This document shows, one piece after another, positions 1 through 6,336 of a stretch of 9,843 nucleotides of DNA. The notes under the pieces were generated by a model. The model was not told the DNA's origin. It did not search any database and saw only the letters and a list, made by a program, of their open reading frames with translations. This stretch comes from Bacillota bacterium (GTDB taxonomy: Bacteria > Bacillota > Clostridia > Peptostreptococcales > Anaerovoracaceae), in the NCBI GenBank assembly GCA_016287035.1, contig JAEEVI010000021.1, positions 1 to 9,843 of the forward strand. Direction: 5' to 3'. Position 1 is the first letter of the stretch; each line of letters starts with the position of its first letter. Position numbers and translations under genes: made by a program.

Positions 1-2
1 GG

Positions 3-1358
3 CAGCTGCCCGTCAACCTGTACCAGATACAGACCAAGTACAGGGACGAGGCGCGCCCCCGCTTCGGGCTCATCCGCAGCAGGGAGTTCATCATGAAGGA
101 CAACTACAGCTTCGACAGGGACGAAGCCGGTCTGGACGTATCGTATAAGAACATGTACGACGCTTATTCGCGCGTCTTCGACAGGTGCGGCCTCACGTAC
201 AGGCCCGTCGACGCCGACAGCGGCGCGATAGGCGGCAGCGGCTCCCACGAGTTCTGCGCGCTGTGCGACGTGGGCGAGGAGGAGATCCTCTACTGCGACA
301 GCTGCGACATGGCCGCGACGGCCGAGAGGGCCGACTTCCGCGACGCTCCCGCCTCGGACGAAGCCGAGCTGCCGCTCGAGAAGAAGCTGACTCCCGGAAC
401 GAAGACTATCGAAGACGTCTGCTCGTTCCTCGGCCTCCCGCAGGAAAAGAGCATCAAGGCGCTGCTCTACAGCGTCCAGGCGACGGACGACGATCCCGTC
501 AGATACGTCGCGGCGTTCGTGCGCGGCGACCGTCAGGTGAACGAGACGAAGCTGATAAACGCTCTTGATATACCCGAATACGCCCTCGCCATGGCGGACG
601 AGGCGGCCATGGGCGCCGCTACGGGCTGCGTGGGCGGATTCACCGGTCCGATAGGTCTGCACGACTGCACGATCGTCGTCGACAGCGAGCTCGTCGGCGC
701 GAAGAACATGTGCGCCGGCGCCTGCGAGGAGGATCATCACTACGTGAATGTCAACTACGGGCGCGATTACAAGGGCGATATCGTAAAGGACATAAAGCAG
801 CTGCAGGAGGGCGATCCCTGCCCGGTCTGCGGAAAGCCTGTCAGAAGGGCCATGGGCATCGAGGTGGGGCAGGTGTTCAAGCTCCACACCAAGTATTCCG
901 TCCCGATGGGACTCACCTACAAGGACGAGAATCAGCAGGAACAGCCCGTCGTGATGGGCTGCTACGGAATAGGCGTCACGCGCACGATGGCCGCGATCGT
1001 CGAGCAGAACCACGACGAGAACGGCATCATCTGGCCGATGTCGGTCGCTCCGTATCACGTCGTGATAACGCTCGTCAGCGCGGCGGACGAGATCCAGGCC
1101 GGCGTCGCGGAGGATCTGTACGCGAAGCTTCAGAAGGCCGGAGTCGACGTTATGCTCGACGACAGGGACGAGCGTCCCGGCGTGAAGTTCAAGGACGCCG
1201 ATCTTCTGGGCATCCCCATCAGGATAACCGTCGGAAAGAAGGCCGCCGAAGGCCTTGTGGAATACAAGCTGCGCCGCGGGGGAGACATGCAGCTTCTCAG
1301 CGCGGAGGACGCGCTGGCGCAGGCGGTAAAGCTCGTCGAAGAAGAAAGAAGAGGTTAG
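3..1358 (+). CDS. proS: Prolyl-tRNA synthetase ProRS (5' end outside window)
   Basis: Class II aminoacyl-tRNA synthetase that charges tRNA-Pro with proline in the cytosol. The reading frame is open from base 3, so the first in-frame ATG (93) is internal. 451 residues are visible, and roughly the first 120 of the usual ~570 are missing. The visible part begins at class II motif 2 (RPRFGLIRSREFIMKD). The INS/YbaK-like editing insert follows (about residues 120-265 of the fragment). Next come the CPVCGKP knuckle, motif 3 (GCYGIGVTRTM) and the C-terminal anticodon-binding domain, which includes DDRDERPGVKFKDADLLGIP. Before the editing insert there is a C-x2-C-x9-C-x2-C arrangement (255-305); as far as I recall, most ProRS have only the second pair. 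The stop lies 3 bases before the cyclophilin ATG, so the genes are probably co-transcribed. Identity is seen directly from the motifs; the extra Cys pair is of unknown meaning. Confidence 0.97.
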   Translation, partial: QLPVNLYQIQTKYRDEARPRFGLIRSREFIMKDNYSFDRDEAGLDVSYKNMYDAYSRVFDRCGLTYRPVDADSGAIGGSGSHEFCALCDVGEEEILYCDSCDMAATAERADFRDAPASDEAELPLEKKLTPGTKTIEDVCSFLGLPQEKSIKALLYSVQATDDDPVRYVAAFVRGDRQVNETKLINALDIPEYALAMADEAAMGAATGCVGGFTGPIGLHDCTIVVDSELVGAKNMCAGACEEDHHYVNVNYGRDYKGDIVKDIKQLQEGDPCPVCGKPVRRAMGIEVGQVFKLHTKYSVPMGLTYKDENQQEQPVVMGCYGIGVTRTMAAIVEQNHDENGIIWPMSVAPYHVVITLVSAADEIQAGVAEDLYAKLQKAGVDVMLDDRDERPGVKFKDADLLGIPIRITVGKKAAEGLVEYKLRRGGDMQLLSAEDALAQAVKLVEEERRG

Positions 1359-1361
1359 AAA

Positions 1362-1844
1362 ATGGCTAAGATCGTAAGATTTGAGATGGAAGACGGCGGC
1401 GTGATGAGAGCGGAGCTCTATCCCGAGATCGCGCCAATCACCGTGGAGAATTTCGAGAAGCTCGTAAGGGCCGGCTTTTATGACGGTCTCATCTTCCACA
1501 GGGTCATCCCCGGATTCATGATCCAGGGCGGCGACCCCAACGGCATCGGGACGGGCGGCCCCGGCTGGACCATCAAGGGCGAGTTCGCCTCGAACGGCGT
1601 GCAGAACGACCTTAAGCACACGACAGGCGTCCTGTCCATGGCGCGCTCCATGCATCCGGATTCGGCCGGCTCGCAGTTCTTCATCATGGTCGCGGACGCT
1701 CCGCATCTCGACGGCCAGTACGCGGCGTTCGGAAAACTCATCGAGGGGCAGGACGTAGCCGAGAGGATCGTCAGCGTCAGAAGAGACTTCCGCGACAGAC
1801 CTTTCCACGACCAGAAGATGATCAAGGTGACCATGGAGGAGTAA
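1362..1844 (+). CDS. Cyclophilin-type peptidyl-prolyl cis-trans isomerase, cytoplasmic
   Basis: Catalyses cis-trans isomerisation of peptide bonds before proline and acts as a folding helper. The 160-residue protein is one cyclophilin domain, the length of small bacterial PpiB-type enzymes, with no signal peptide, so it should be cytosolic. The catalytic signature FHRVIPGFMIQGGD gives Arg47, Phe52, Met53 and Gln55. DSAGSQFFIM (from residue 100) and APHLDGQYAAFGKL (from 113) complete the active-site wall. The position of human CypA Trp121 is His115 here, as in many bacterial homologues known to bind cyclosporin weakly; that consequence is inferred. The start is supported by AGAGGT at 1350-1355, six bases before the ATG. 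The gene sits 3 bases after proS and 1 base before cysS, within one transcription unit. I do not assign ppiA or ppiB because bacterial cyclophilin names are not applied consistently. Confidence 0.95.
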   Translation: MAKIVRFEMEDGGVMRAELYPEIAPITVENFEKLVRAGFYDGLIFHRVIPGFMIQGGDPNGIGTGGPGWTIKGEFASNGVQNDLKHTTGVLSMARSMHPDSAGSQFFIMVADAPHLDGQYAAFGKLIEGQDVAERIVSVRRDFRDRPFHDQKMIKVTMEE

Positions 1845-1845
1845 G

Positions 1846-3243
1846 ATGAAGGTCTACAATACCCTGTCGAGGCGCAAGGAAGAGCTCGTGCCTCAGGATC
1901 CCTCGCTGCTCACGATGTACGTCTGCGGCCCCACGGTCTACAACTACATACATATCGGCAACGCGAGGCCGTTCGTCGTGTTCGACACGATGCGCAAATA
2001 CCTCGAGTACAGGGGCCAGAAGGTAAAATACGTACAGAACTTCACCGACGTGGACGACAAGATAATCAACAGGGCGCGCGAGGAGGGCATCTCCGCGCTC
2101 GAGGTCGGTCAGAAGTACATAGACGAATATTTCAAGGACGTAAAGGCTCTCAACGTCGATCCCGCGACGGTGCACCCGAGAGTCACCGAGACGATGCCCG
2201 AGATAATCGCGTTCGTGCAGGGGCTCATCGACAAGGGCATGGCGTACGAGGTGGACGGCGACGTGTATTACAGCACGCGCAAGTTCAGGAATTACGGCAT
2301 GCTCTCCGGAAACTTCATAGAGGATCTGGAGGTCGGCGCCCGCATACCCGAGGGCGAAAAAAAGCGCGATCCGCTGGATTTCGCGCTCTGGAAGGCCCGC
2401 AAGAGCGACGACGAGATCGCCTGGGAATCGCCGTGGGGAATGGGACGTCCCGGCTGGCACATCGAGTGCTCGGCGATGTCTAAAAAGTTCCTCGGGGAGA
2501 CGATAGATCTCCACTGCGGCGGCCAGGATCTTCAGTTCCCGCATCACGAGAACGAGATCGCCCAGAGCGAGGGGCTCTCCGGAAAGAAGTTCGCGAGATA
2601 CTGGATGCACAACGGCTTCATAACCGTCAACAACGAAAAGATGTCCAAGTCGCTCAACAACTTCTTCACCGTGCGCGACATACTCAAGGAGTACGACGGC
2701 GAGGTCCTGCGCTACTTCCTGCTGTCGGCGCAGTACAGAGGGCCGATCAACTTCAGCCACGAGCTGATGGAGGAGGCCAAGACGTCGCTTGAGCGCATGC
2801 GCAACTGCAGAAGGGACCTGAAGGCCGCGGCGCAGAGCGCTTCCGGAGCTATGACGCCCGCCGAGAAGGAAAAGCTCGAAGCGATGGACGCGCACAAGGC
2901 GCAGTTCATAGAGTTCATGGACGACGACCTCAATACGGCCGGCGCCATAGGAAGCATATTCGAGCTCGTGAGGGATATAAACACGGCTCTCAGGGAGCCT
3001 GTCTCGAAGGAGTTCGCGGACAGGATGTACGCGCTGCTCGACGAGCTTACGGCTGTGCTGGGCATCCTCCGCAAGGATGACGACGAGGGCGTCGACAGCG
3101 AGCTTCAGGCTCTCATAGATCAGCGCCAGGAGGCGAGGAAGAACAAGGACTGGACCACGGCCGACAGGATCCGCGACGAGCTCGCCGCGAAGGGCATAAC
3201 GCTCAAGGATACGCCGCAGGGCGTCCAGATCGTAAGAAGCTGA
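1846..3243 (+). CDS. cysS: Cysteinyl-tRNA synthetase CysRS
   Basis: Class I aminoacyl-tRNA synthetase that activates cysteine and charges tRNA-Cys. The 465-residue length matches the bacterial family. The HIGH signature is HIGN (residues 36-39) and the KMSKS loop is at 265-269. The zinc that selects cysteine is held in E. coli CysRS by Cys28, Cys209, His234 and Glu238; the matching residues here are Cys27, Cys208 (WHIECSAM), His233 and Glu237 (FPHHENE). The C-terminal part is the helical DALR-type domain and tRNA-binding tail (RQEARKNKDWTTADRIRDEL). A GGAGG at 1835-1839, inside the end of the cyclophilin gene, gives a six-base spacing to the ATG. The stop overlaps the next start as TGATG, so translation is probably coupled to mrnC. 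This cysS-mrnC neighbourhood is widely conserved in Firmicutes. Confidence 0.98.
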   Translation: MKVYNTLSRRKEELVPQDPSLLTMYVCGPTVYNYIHIGNARPFVVFDTMRKYLEYRGQKVKYVQNFTDVDDKIINRAREEGISALEVGQKYIDEYFKDVKALNVDPATVHPRVTETMPEIIAFVQGLIDKGMAYEVDGDVYYSTRKFRNYGMLSGNFIEDLEVGARIPEGEKKRDPLDFALWKARKSDDEIAWESPWGMGRPGWHIECSAMSKKFLGETIDLHCGGQDLQFPHHENEIAQSEGLSGKKFARYWMHNGFITVNNEKMSKSLNNFFTVRDILKEYDGEVLRYFLLSAQYRGPINFSHELMEEAKTSLERMRNCRRDLKAAAQSASGAMTPAEKEKLEAMDAHKAQFIEFMDDDLNTAGAIGSIFELVRDINTALREPVSKEFADRMYALLDELTAVLGILRKDDDEGVDSELQALIDQRQEARKNKDWTTADRIRDELAAKGITLKDTPQGVQIVRS

Positions 3244-3629
3244 TGGACTGCCGCGATCTCAACGTGCTGGCTCTCGCGTTCATGGGAGACGCAGTGTACG
3301 AGCAGTTCATAAGGGACCGCGTGGTCCGCGGCGGAGAGCATAATCTCTCCCGCGCCGACGAGATGCACAGGGCAGCGGTCCGGTACGTCTGCGCTCCGGC
3401 GCAGGCTAAAGCCGTAAAGCAGATGATCGCCGACGGCTTCCTCTCGGAAGAGGAGGAGGCTCTCGTAAAGCGCGCCAGAAACCACAGGACCGCCACGAAG
3501 CCGAAGAACGCCGGAGCCGTCGAATACAAGTGGGCCACGGCGCTCGAGGCGCTCATCGGCTTTCTGTATCTCGACGGCCGCGGGGAGCGGCTGCGTCAGG
3601 TCATGGAAAGGACGGTGCAGGAGATATAA
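3243..3629 (+). CDS. mrnC: Mini-ribonuclease III (23S rRNA maturation)
   Basis: RNase III-like endonuclease lacking a double-stranded-RNA-binding domain. In Bacillus subtilis it trims both ends of 23S rRNA precursor, with ribosomal protein L3 as helper. The 128-residue protein is only the catalytic domain. The first signature is LAFMGDAVYEQFIRD, with metal-binding Asp16. The second conserved stretch is RARNHRTATKPKNAGAVEYKWATALEALIGFLYL, mentioned here by its ends (residues 77-110), with Glu102 as the matching acidic residue. The start overlaps the cysS stop (TGATG) and has only a weak ribosome site, so coupling to cysS is likely. The stop overlaps the thyA start (TAATG). Being next to rlmB two genes downstream places two 23S rRNA processing enzymes in one operon. 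Confidence 0.95.
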   Translation: MDCRDLNVLALAFMGDAVYEQFIRDRVVRGGEHNLSRADEMHRAAVRYVCAPAQAKAVKQMIADGFLSEEEEALVKRARNHRTATKPKNAGAVEYKWATALEALIGFLYLDGRGERLRQVMERTVQEI

Positions 3630-4462
3630 TGGCGAAGGCAGATGTATTGTTCGCGGCCATGTGCCGCAGGGTCCTCGACGAGGGATACTCGACGGAGGGC
3701 CAGCAGGTGAGGGCCGTATGGGCCGACACGAACACTCCGGCTTACACGAAGAAGATCTTCGGCGTCGTCAACCGCTACGATCTGCGCGAGGAGTTCCCCG
3801 CGCTGACGCTGCGCCCGGTGCCGTTCAAGTCGTGCGTGGACGAGCTGCTCTGGATATGGCAGAAGAAGAGCAATAACATCAAGGATCTCAAGGCTCACAT
3901 ATGGGATTCCTGGGCCGACGAGCCGGGCTCCATAGGCAAGGCGTACGGGTATCAGATGTCGAAGAAGTACGTCTTCAAGCAGGGCACGATGGATCAGGTC
4001 GACAACGTGCTGTGGTGCCTCAAAAACGACAGGAACAGCCGCAGGATCCTCACCAACATATATAATTTCGAGGATCTCCACGAGATGGGCCTGGAGCCGT
4101 GCGCCTACAGCATGACGTTCAACGTCACCGGAAACGTGCTCAACGGGATACTCAACCAGCGGTCGCAGGACATCCTCGCCGCGAACGCGTGGAACGTCTG
4201 CCAGTACGCCGTGCTCATGCACATGCTGGCGCAGGTCAGCGGCCTCGTGGCGGGCGAGCTCGTGCACGTCATCTCGGACGCGCACATATACGACCGCCAT
4301 CTTCCGGTGATCGAGGAGCTCATCGCGAGACCGGCTTATCCGGCGCCCGTATTCAGGATAAATCCGGACGTAAAGGATTTTTACGACTTCACGCTCGACG
4401 ATTTCGCGCTCGAGAACTATCAGCACGGAGAACAGATAAGGGGGATCCCGGTCGCCGTGTAG
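3629..4462 (+). CDS. thyA: Thymidylate synthase ThyA, B. subtilis/phage phi3T type
   Basis: Makes dTMP from dUMP using methylene-tetrahydrofolate as both methyl donor and reductant, releasing dihydrofolate. The 277-residue product resembles the divergent ThyA branch of B. subtilis ThyA and phage phi3T more than E. coli ThyA. Shared stretches include ELLWIWQKKSN (residues 72-82), AYGYQMSKK, and INPDVKDFYDFTLDDF near the C-terminus. The catalytic cysteine is Cys158 (LEPCAY). Arg178-Ser179 (NQRSQD), Asn189, and His219/Tyr221 (SDAHIYDRH) correspond to dUMP-binding residues, and the chain ends in PVAV as in the family. Departures from the usual family motifs are PCA for PCH/PCV, ANAWN for GLPFN, and SDAHIY for GDTHLY. 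The start at 3629 is chosen over an in-frame upstream ATG at 3530. It overlaps the mrnC stop and has AGGAG at 3619-3623, five bases upstream. DHFR follows 12 bases later and recycles the product. Confidence 0.95.
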   Translation: MAKADVLFAAMCRRVLDEGYSTEGQQVRAVWADTNTPAYTKKIFGVVNRYDLREEFPALTLRPVPFKSCVDELLWIWQKKSNNIKDLKAHIWDSWADEPGSIGKAYGYQMSKKYVFKQGTMDQVDNVLWCLKNDRNSRRILTNIYNFEDLHEMGLEPCAYSMTFNVTGNVLNGILNQRSQDILAANAWNVCQYAVLMHMLAQVSGLVAGELVHVISDAHIYDRHLPVIEELIARPAYPAPVFRINPDVKDFYDFTLDDFALENYQHGEQIRGIPVAV

Positions 4463-4474
4463 CCGGGGATTCTT

Positions 4475-4942
4475 ATGAAAGCGATAGCCGTGATCGACAA
4501 GGCGAACGCCATAGGACGGGGCGGGAAGCTCCTTTTCAGGCTCCCGGGCGACATGGCGCACTTCCGCGCCGAGACGCTCGGAAAGACGATCATAATGGGG
4601 CGCAAAACGCTCGAATCCATGCCGGGAGGCAAACCGCTCAAGGGACGCACGACGCTCGTGCTCTCCGGATCGCTCGACGGAGCGTTCCGCGCGGCAGACG
4701 AACTGCTCGCCGCGGCTCCCGCTGACGCGATAGTGTGCGGCGGAGGCGAGGTGTACAGGGCGCTGCTGCCTTACTGCGACGAATTGATATTGACGGAGGT
4801 CGACGCTTATGCCGAGGAACCAGACACGTTCTTCCCGCCGTTCAGGGAGGAGTTCAGACTTACAGGAGAAGAAGGGCCGTTCCGGGACGGGGACGCGCCG
4901 TACTGGTTCCGCCGGTACGAAAGGATCAGGGACGAGATCTGA
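4475..4942 (+). CDS. folA: Dihydrofolate reductase
   Basis: Reduces dihydrofolate to tetrahydrofolate with NADPH, completing the cycle with the ThyA encoded just upstream. The length of 155 residues is normal. Visible landmarks are DKANAIGRGGKLLFRLPGD (residues 8-26), with active-site Asp26 matching E. coli Asp27 and FR at 30-31. The NADPH-binding loop is IIMGRKTLESMPGG (39-52). The stretch from residue 84 to 110 contains VCGGGEVYRALLPY and then LTEVD, whose Thr107 is the usual active-site threonine. The C-terminal strands FFPPF and WFRRYER are as expected, so the protein looks complete. Its last 134 bases also encode the start of rlmB in the +1 frame. The ribosome site (GGGG at about 4464-4467) is weak, so coupling to thyA is plausible. 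Trimethoprim sensitivity cannot be judged from the sequence. Confidence 0.95.
   Translation: MKAIAVIDKANAIGRGGKLLFRLPGDMAHFRAETLGKTIIMGRKTLESMPGGKPLKGRTTLVLSGSLDGAFRAADELLAAAPADAIVCGGGEVYRALLPYCDELILTEVDAYAEEPDTFFPPFREEFRLTGEEGPFRDGDAPYWFRRYERIRDEI
4795..4799 (+). promoter_or_regulatory. Internal Shine-Dalgarno that decides the rlmB start
   Basis: GGAGG followed by T lies nine bases before the ATG at 4809 and is inside folA, where it forms part of the Thr-Glu-Val codons. The rlmB frame has no ATG, GTG or TTG between 4812 and the end of folA. This ribosome site therefore supports the long, overlapping start rather than a short one. Confidence 0.75.
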
Positions 4943-5699
4943 AAGACCCGCCGCGCGCGAGGTATTTCAGGACCCGAATCTCATAATCGGACGCAACCCC
5001 GTGACCGAAGCAATAAAGAGCGGGCGCAGCATAGACAAGCTCATGATCCAGAAGGACGCGGAGGGCTCCGCGCTCAAGATCGCGTCGCTGGCGAGGGAGC
5101 GCAAGATACAGATACACTACGTCGAAAAGCTCGTGCTCGACAAGCTCTGCCCGGGCAGGCCCCATCAGGGCGTGGCGGCCTACGCGGCGGCCAAGAGCTA
5201 CAGCGACATAGCCTCGATCCTCAAGGCTGCCGAAGACAGGTGCGAAGAGCCTCTCGTCGTGCTCCTGGACGGGCTCGAGGATCCGCATAATCTCGGCGCC
5301 GTGCTCAGGAGCGCCGACGGCGCCGGAGCCCACGGCGTCATCATACCCGCGCGCAGAGCGGTAGGCCTCACGGAGGTCGTAGCCAAGTCGTCGGCGGGAG
5401 CCGTCGAGTACGTCCCGGTCGCGAAGGTCACGAACCTCTCCGCGGCGATAGAAGAGCTCAAGGCCGCGGGACTTTGGATATGCGCCGTGGACATGGACGG
5501 GGAAAACTATACGGACGCGAAGCTCACAGGTCCGCTCGCTCTCGTCATCGGCGGCGAGGGGCAGGGCGTGTCGCGTCTCGTCAAGGAAAAATGCGATTTC
5601 ACGGTCAGCATCCCGATGAAGGGCAGGGTCAATTCGCTCAACGCGTCGAACGCGGCGGCGGTGCTCCTGTACGAAGTGGTGCGGCAAAGGGGAATATGA
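4809..5699 (+). CDS. rlmB: 23S rRNA 2'-O-ribose methyltransferase, RlmB/TrmH (SpoU) family
   Basis: SpoU-class SAM-dependent methyltransferase; the E. coli RlmB target is the 2'-hydroxyl of G2251 in the 23S rRNA peptidyl-transferase loop. The fold is a knotted (SPOUT) dimer. The 296 residues divide into three parts. Residues 1-50 are a basic, Arg/Ser/Gly-rich low-complexity tail. About 57-130 is the small RNA-binding substrate domain (LIIGRNPVTEAIKSGR onward). About 147-296 is the catalytic domain. Motif 1 is EDPHNLGAVLRSAD (Asn161, Arg167), motif 2 is LVIGGEGQGVS (Glu250) and motif 3 is VNSLNASNAAAV (residues 274-285). The start at 4809 lies inside folA, giving a 134-base overlap, and is supported by the GGAGG at 4795-4799. 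Basic tails of this kind occur in clostridial RlmB proteins. Another SpoU-family target such as tRNA is possible, but context favours RlmB. The stop overlaps the sigH start as ATGA. Confidence 0.92.
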   Translation: MPRNQTRSSRRSGRSSDLQEKKGRSGTGTRRTGSAGTKGSGTRSERPAAREVFQDPNLIIGRNPVTEAIKSGRSIDKLMIQKDAEGSALKIASLARERKIQIHYVEKLVLDKLCPGRPHQGVAAYAAAKSYSDIASILKAAEDRCEEPLVVLLDGLEDPHNLGAVLRSADGAGAHGVIIPARRAVGLTEVVAKSSAGAVEYVPVAKVTNLSAAIEELKAAGLWICAVDMDGENYTDAKLTGPLALVIGGEGQGVSRLVKEKCDFTVSIPMKGRVNSLNASNAAAVLLYEVVRQRGI

Positions 5700-6292
5700 A
5701 CCGGACGGACGAAGAACTGGTCGCGCTCGCGCAGACCGGCGACAGGGACGCCGAGGAGGAGATCCTGAGGCGGTATAAGGACATGGTAAGGGCCAAGTCG
5801 AGGCTCTATTTCATGCCGGGCGCGGACAGCGACGACGTCGTGCAGGAGGGTATGATAGCCGTCTTCAAGGCGATCGGAGACTACGACCGCTCCAAGGGCT
5901 CGAGCTTCCATACTTTCGCGGATCTCTGCGTCGGAAGGCGCATCATAACGGCCGTGAACGCGGCGGCGCGCAAAAAGCACGATCCCCTGAACAGCTCCGT
6001 GTCGCTCGACATGCCGATAAGCGCCGGCAGCGCCGCGACGCTCGGCGACAGTCTGGTAGGGCCCGGTCAGTCGGATCCCGAGGCCGGATACATCTTCTCG
6101 GAGATGATACAGCTGATACTCTCTTCGAATTCAAAGCTTTTCAGCCCGCTCGAGCGCTCCGTCGCCGAGCGCCTGATCCTGGGCGAAGACTACAGGACGA
6201 TAGCCGAAAAGCTCGGCCGCAGCCCGAAATCCGCGGACAACGCGATACAGCGCATCCGCGCGAAGCTTAAGGCGTTCATGCTGGCGCAGTAG
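5696..6292 (+). CDS. sigH: RNA polymerase sigma factor SigH (Spo0H-like, sigma-30 family)
   Basis: Alternative sigma factor that directs RNA polymerase to stationary-phase and early-sporulation promoters in Bacillus and Clostridium. The 198-residue product is slightly shorter than B. subtilis SigH (218). Region 2 is clear: YKDMVRAKSRLYFMPGAD, then DVVQEGMIAVFKAIGDYD (residues 47-64) and TFADLCVGRRIITAVNAA. The linker NSSVSLDMPI is characteristic of SigH. Region 4 (FSPLERSVAERLI, then DYRTIAEKLGRSPKSADNAIQR) is a helix-turn-helix for the -35 element. The start is ATGA overlapping the rlmB stop, with AAGGGG at 5687-5692; an in-frame ATG at 5474 lies deep inside rlmB and is rejected. The yacP gene that often sits between rlmB and sigH in Firmicutes is absent. 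Whether the organism sporulates cannot be told from this gene alone, since non-sporulating Firmicutes also keep sigH. Confidence 0.93.
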   Translation: MNRTDEELVALAQTGDRDAEEEILRRYKDMVRAKSRLYFMPGADSDDVVQEGMIAVFKAIGDYDRSKGSSFHTFADLCVGRRIITAVNAAARKKHDPLNSSVSLDMPISAGSAATLGDSLVGPGQSDPEAGYIFSEMIQLILSSNSKLFSPLERSVAERLILGEDYRTIAEKLGRSPKSADNAIQRIRAKLKAFMLAQ

Positions 6293-6294
6293 CA

Positions 6295-6336
6295 AAAAGG
6301 CAGGCGATCCGCATCGCCTGCCTTTTAGTTTTCTTT
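6295..6336. terminator. Bidirectional intrinsic terminator between sigH and the GntR gene
   Basis: A perfect 14-bp inverted repeat, AAAAGGCAGGCGAT at 6295-6308 and its complement at 6313-6326, encloses the loop CCGC. On the + strand it ends in TTTT and continues AGTTTTCTTT. On the - strand the stem ends in a run of five T. It begins 2 bases after the sigH stop and its stem is 10 bases from the stop of the convergent GntR gene, so it can end both transcripts. Confidence 0.93.

Noticed and set aside
1822..2895. A 357-codon open frame on the - strand opposite cysS
   Set aside because: cysS carries all catalytic and zinc motifs in the other strand; the antisense frame shows no family motif and is explained by third-position GC bias.
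3530..3628. Longer thyA starting at 3530
   Set aside because: The added residues overlap the conserved end of mrnC in another frame and look like low-quality Arg/Gly-rich sequence; the ATG at 3629 has a good ribosome site and family-like N-terminus.
3596..4561. A 321-codon open frame on the - strand opposite thyA
   Set aside because: Antisense shadow of a clear thymidylate synthase gene, with no motif or good start of its own.
5474..5695. Longer sigH starting at 5474
   Set aside because: The extension is antiphase reading of the rlmB catalytic domain; SigH proteins begin near the ATG at 5696, which has its own ribosome site and ATGA coupling.
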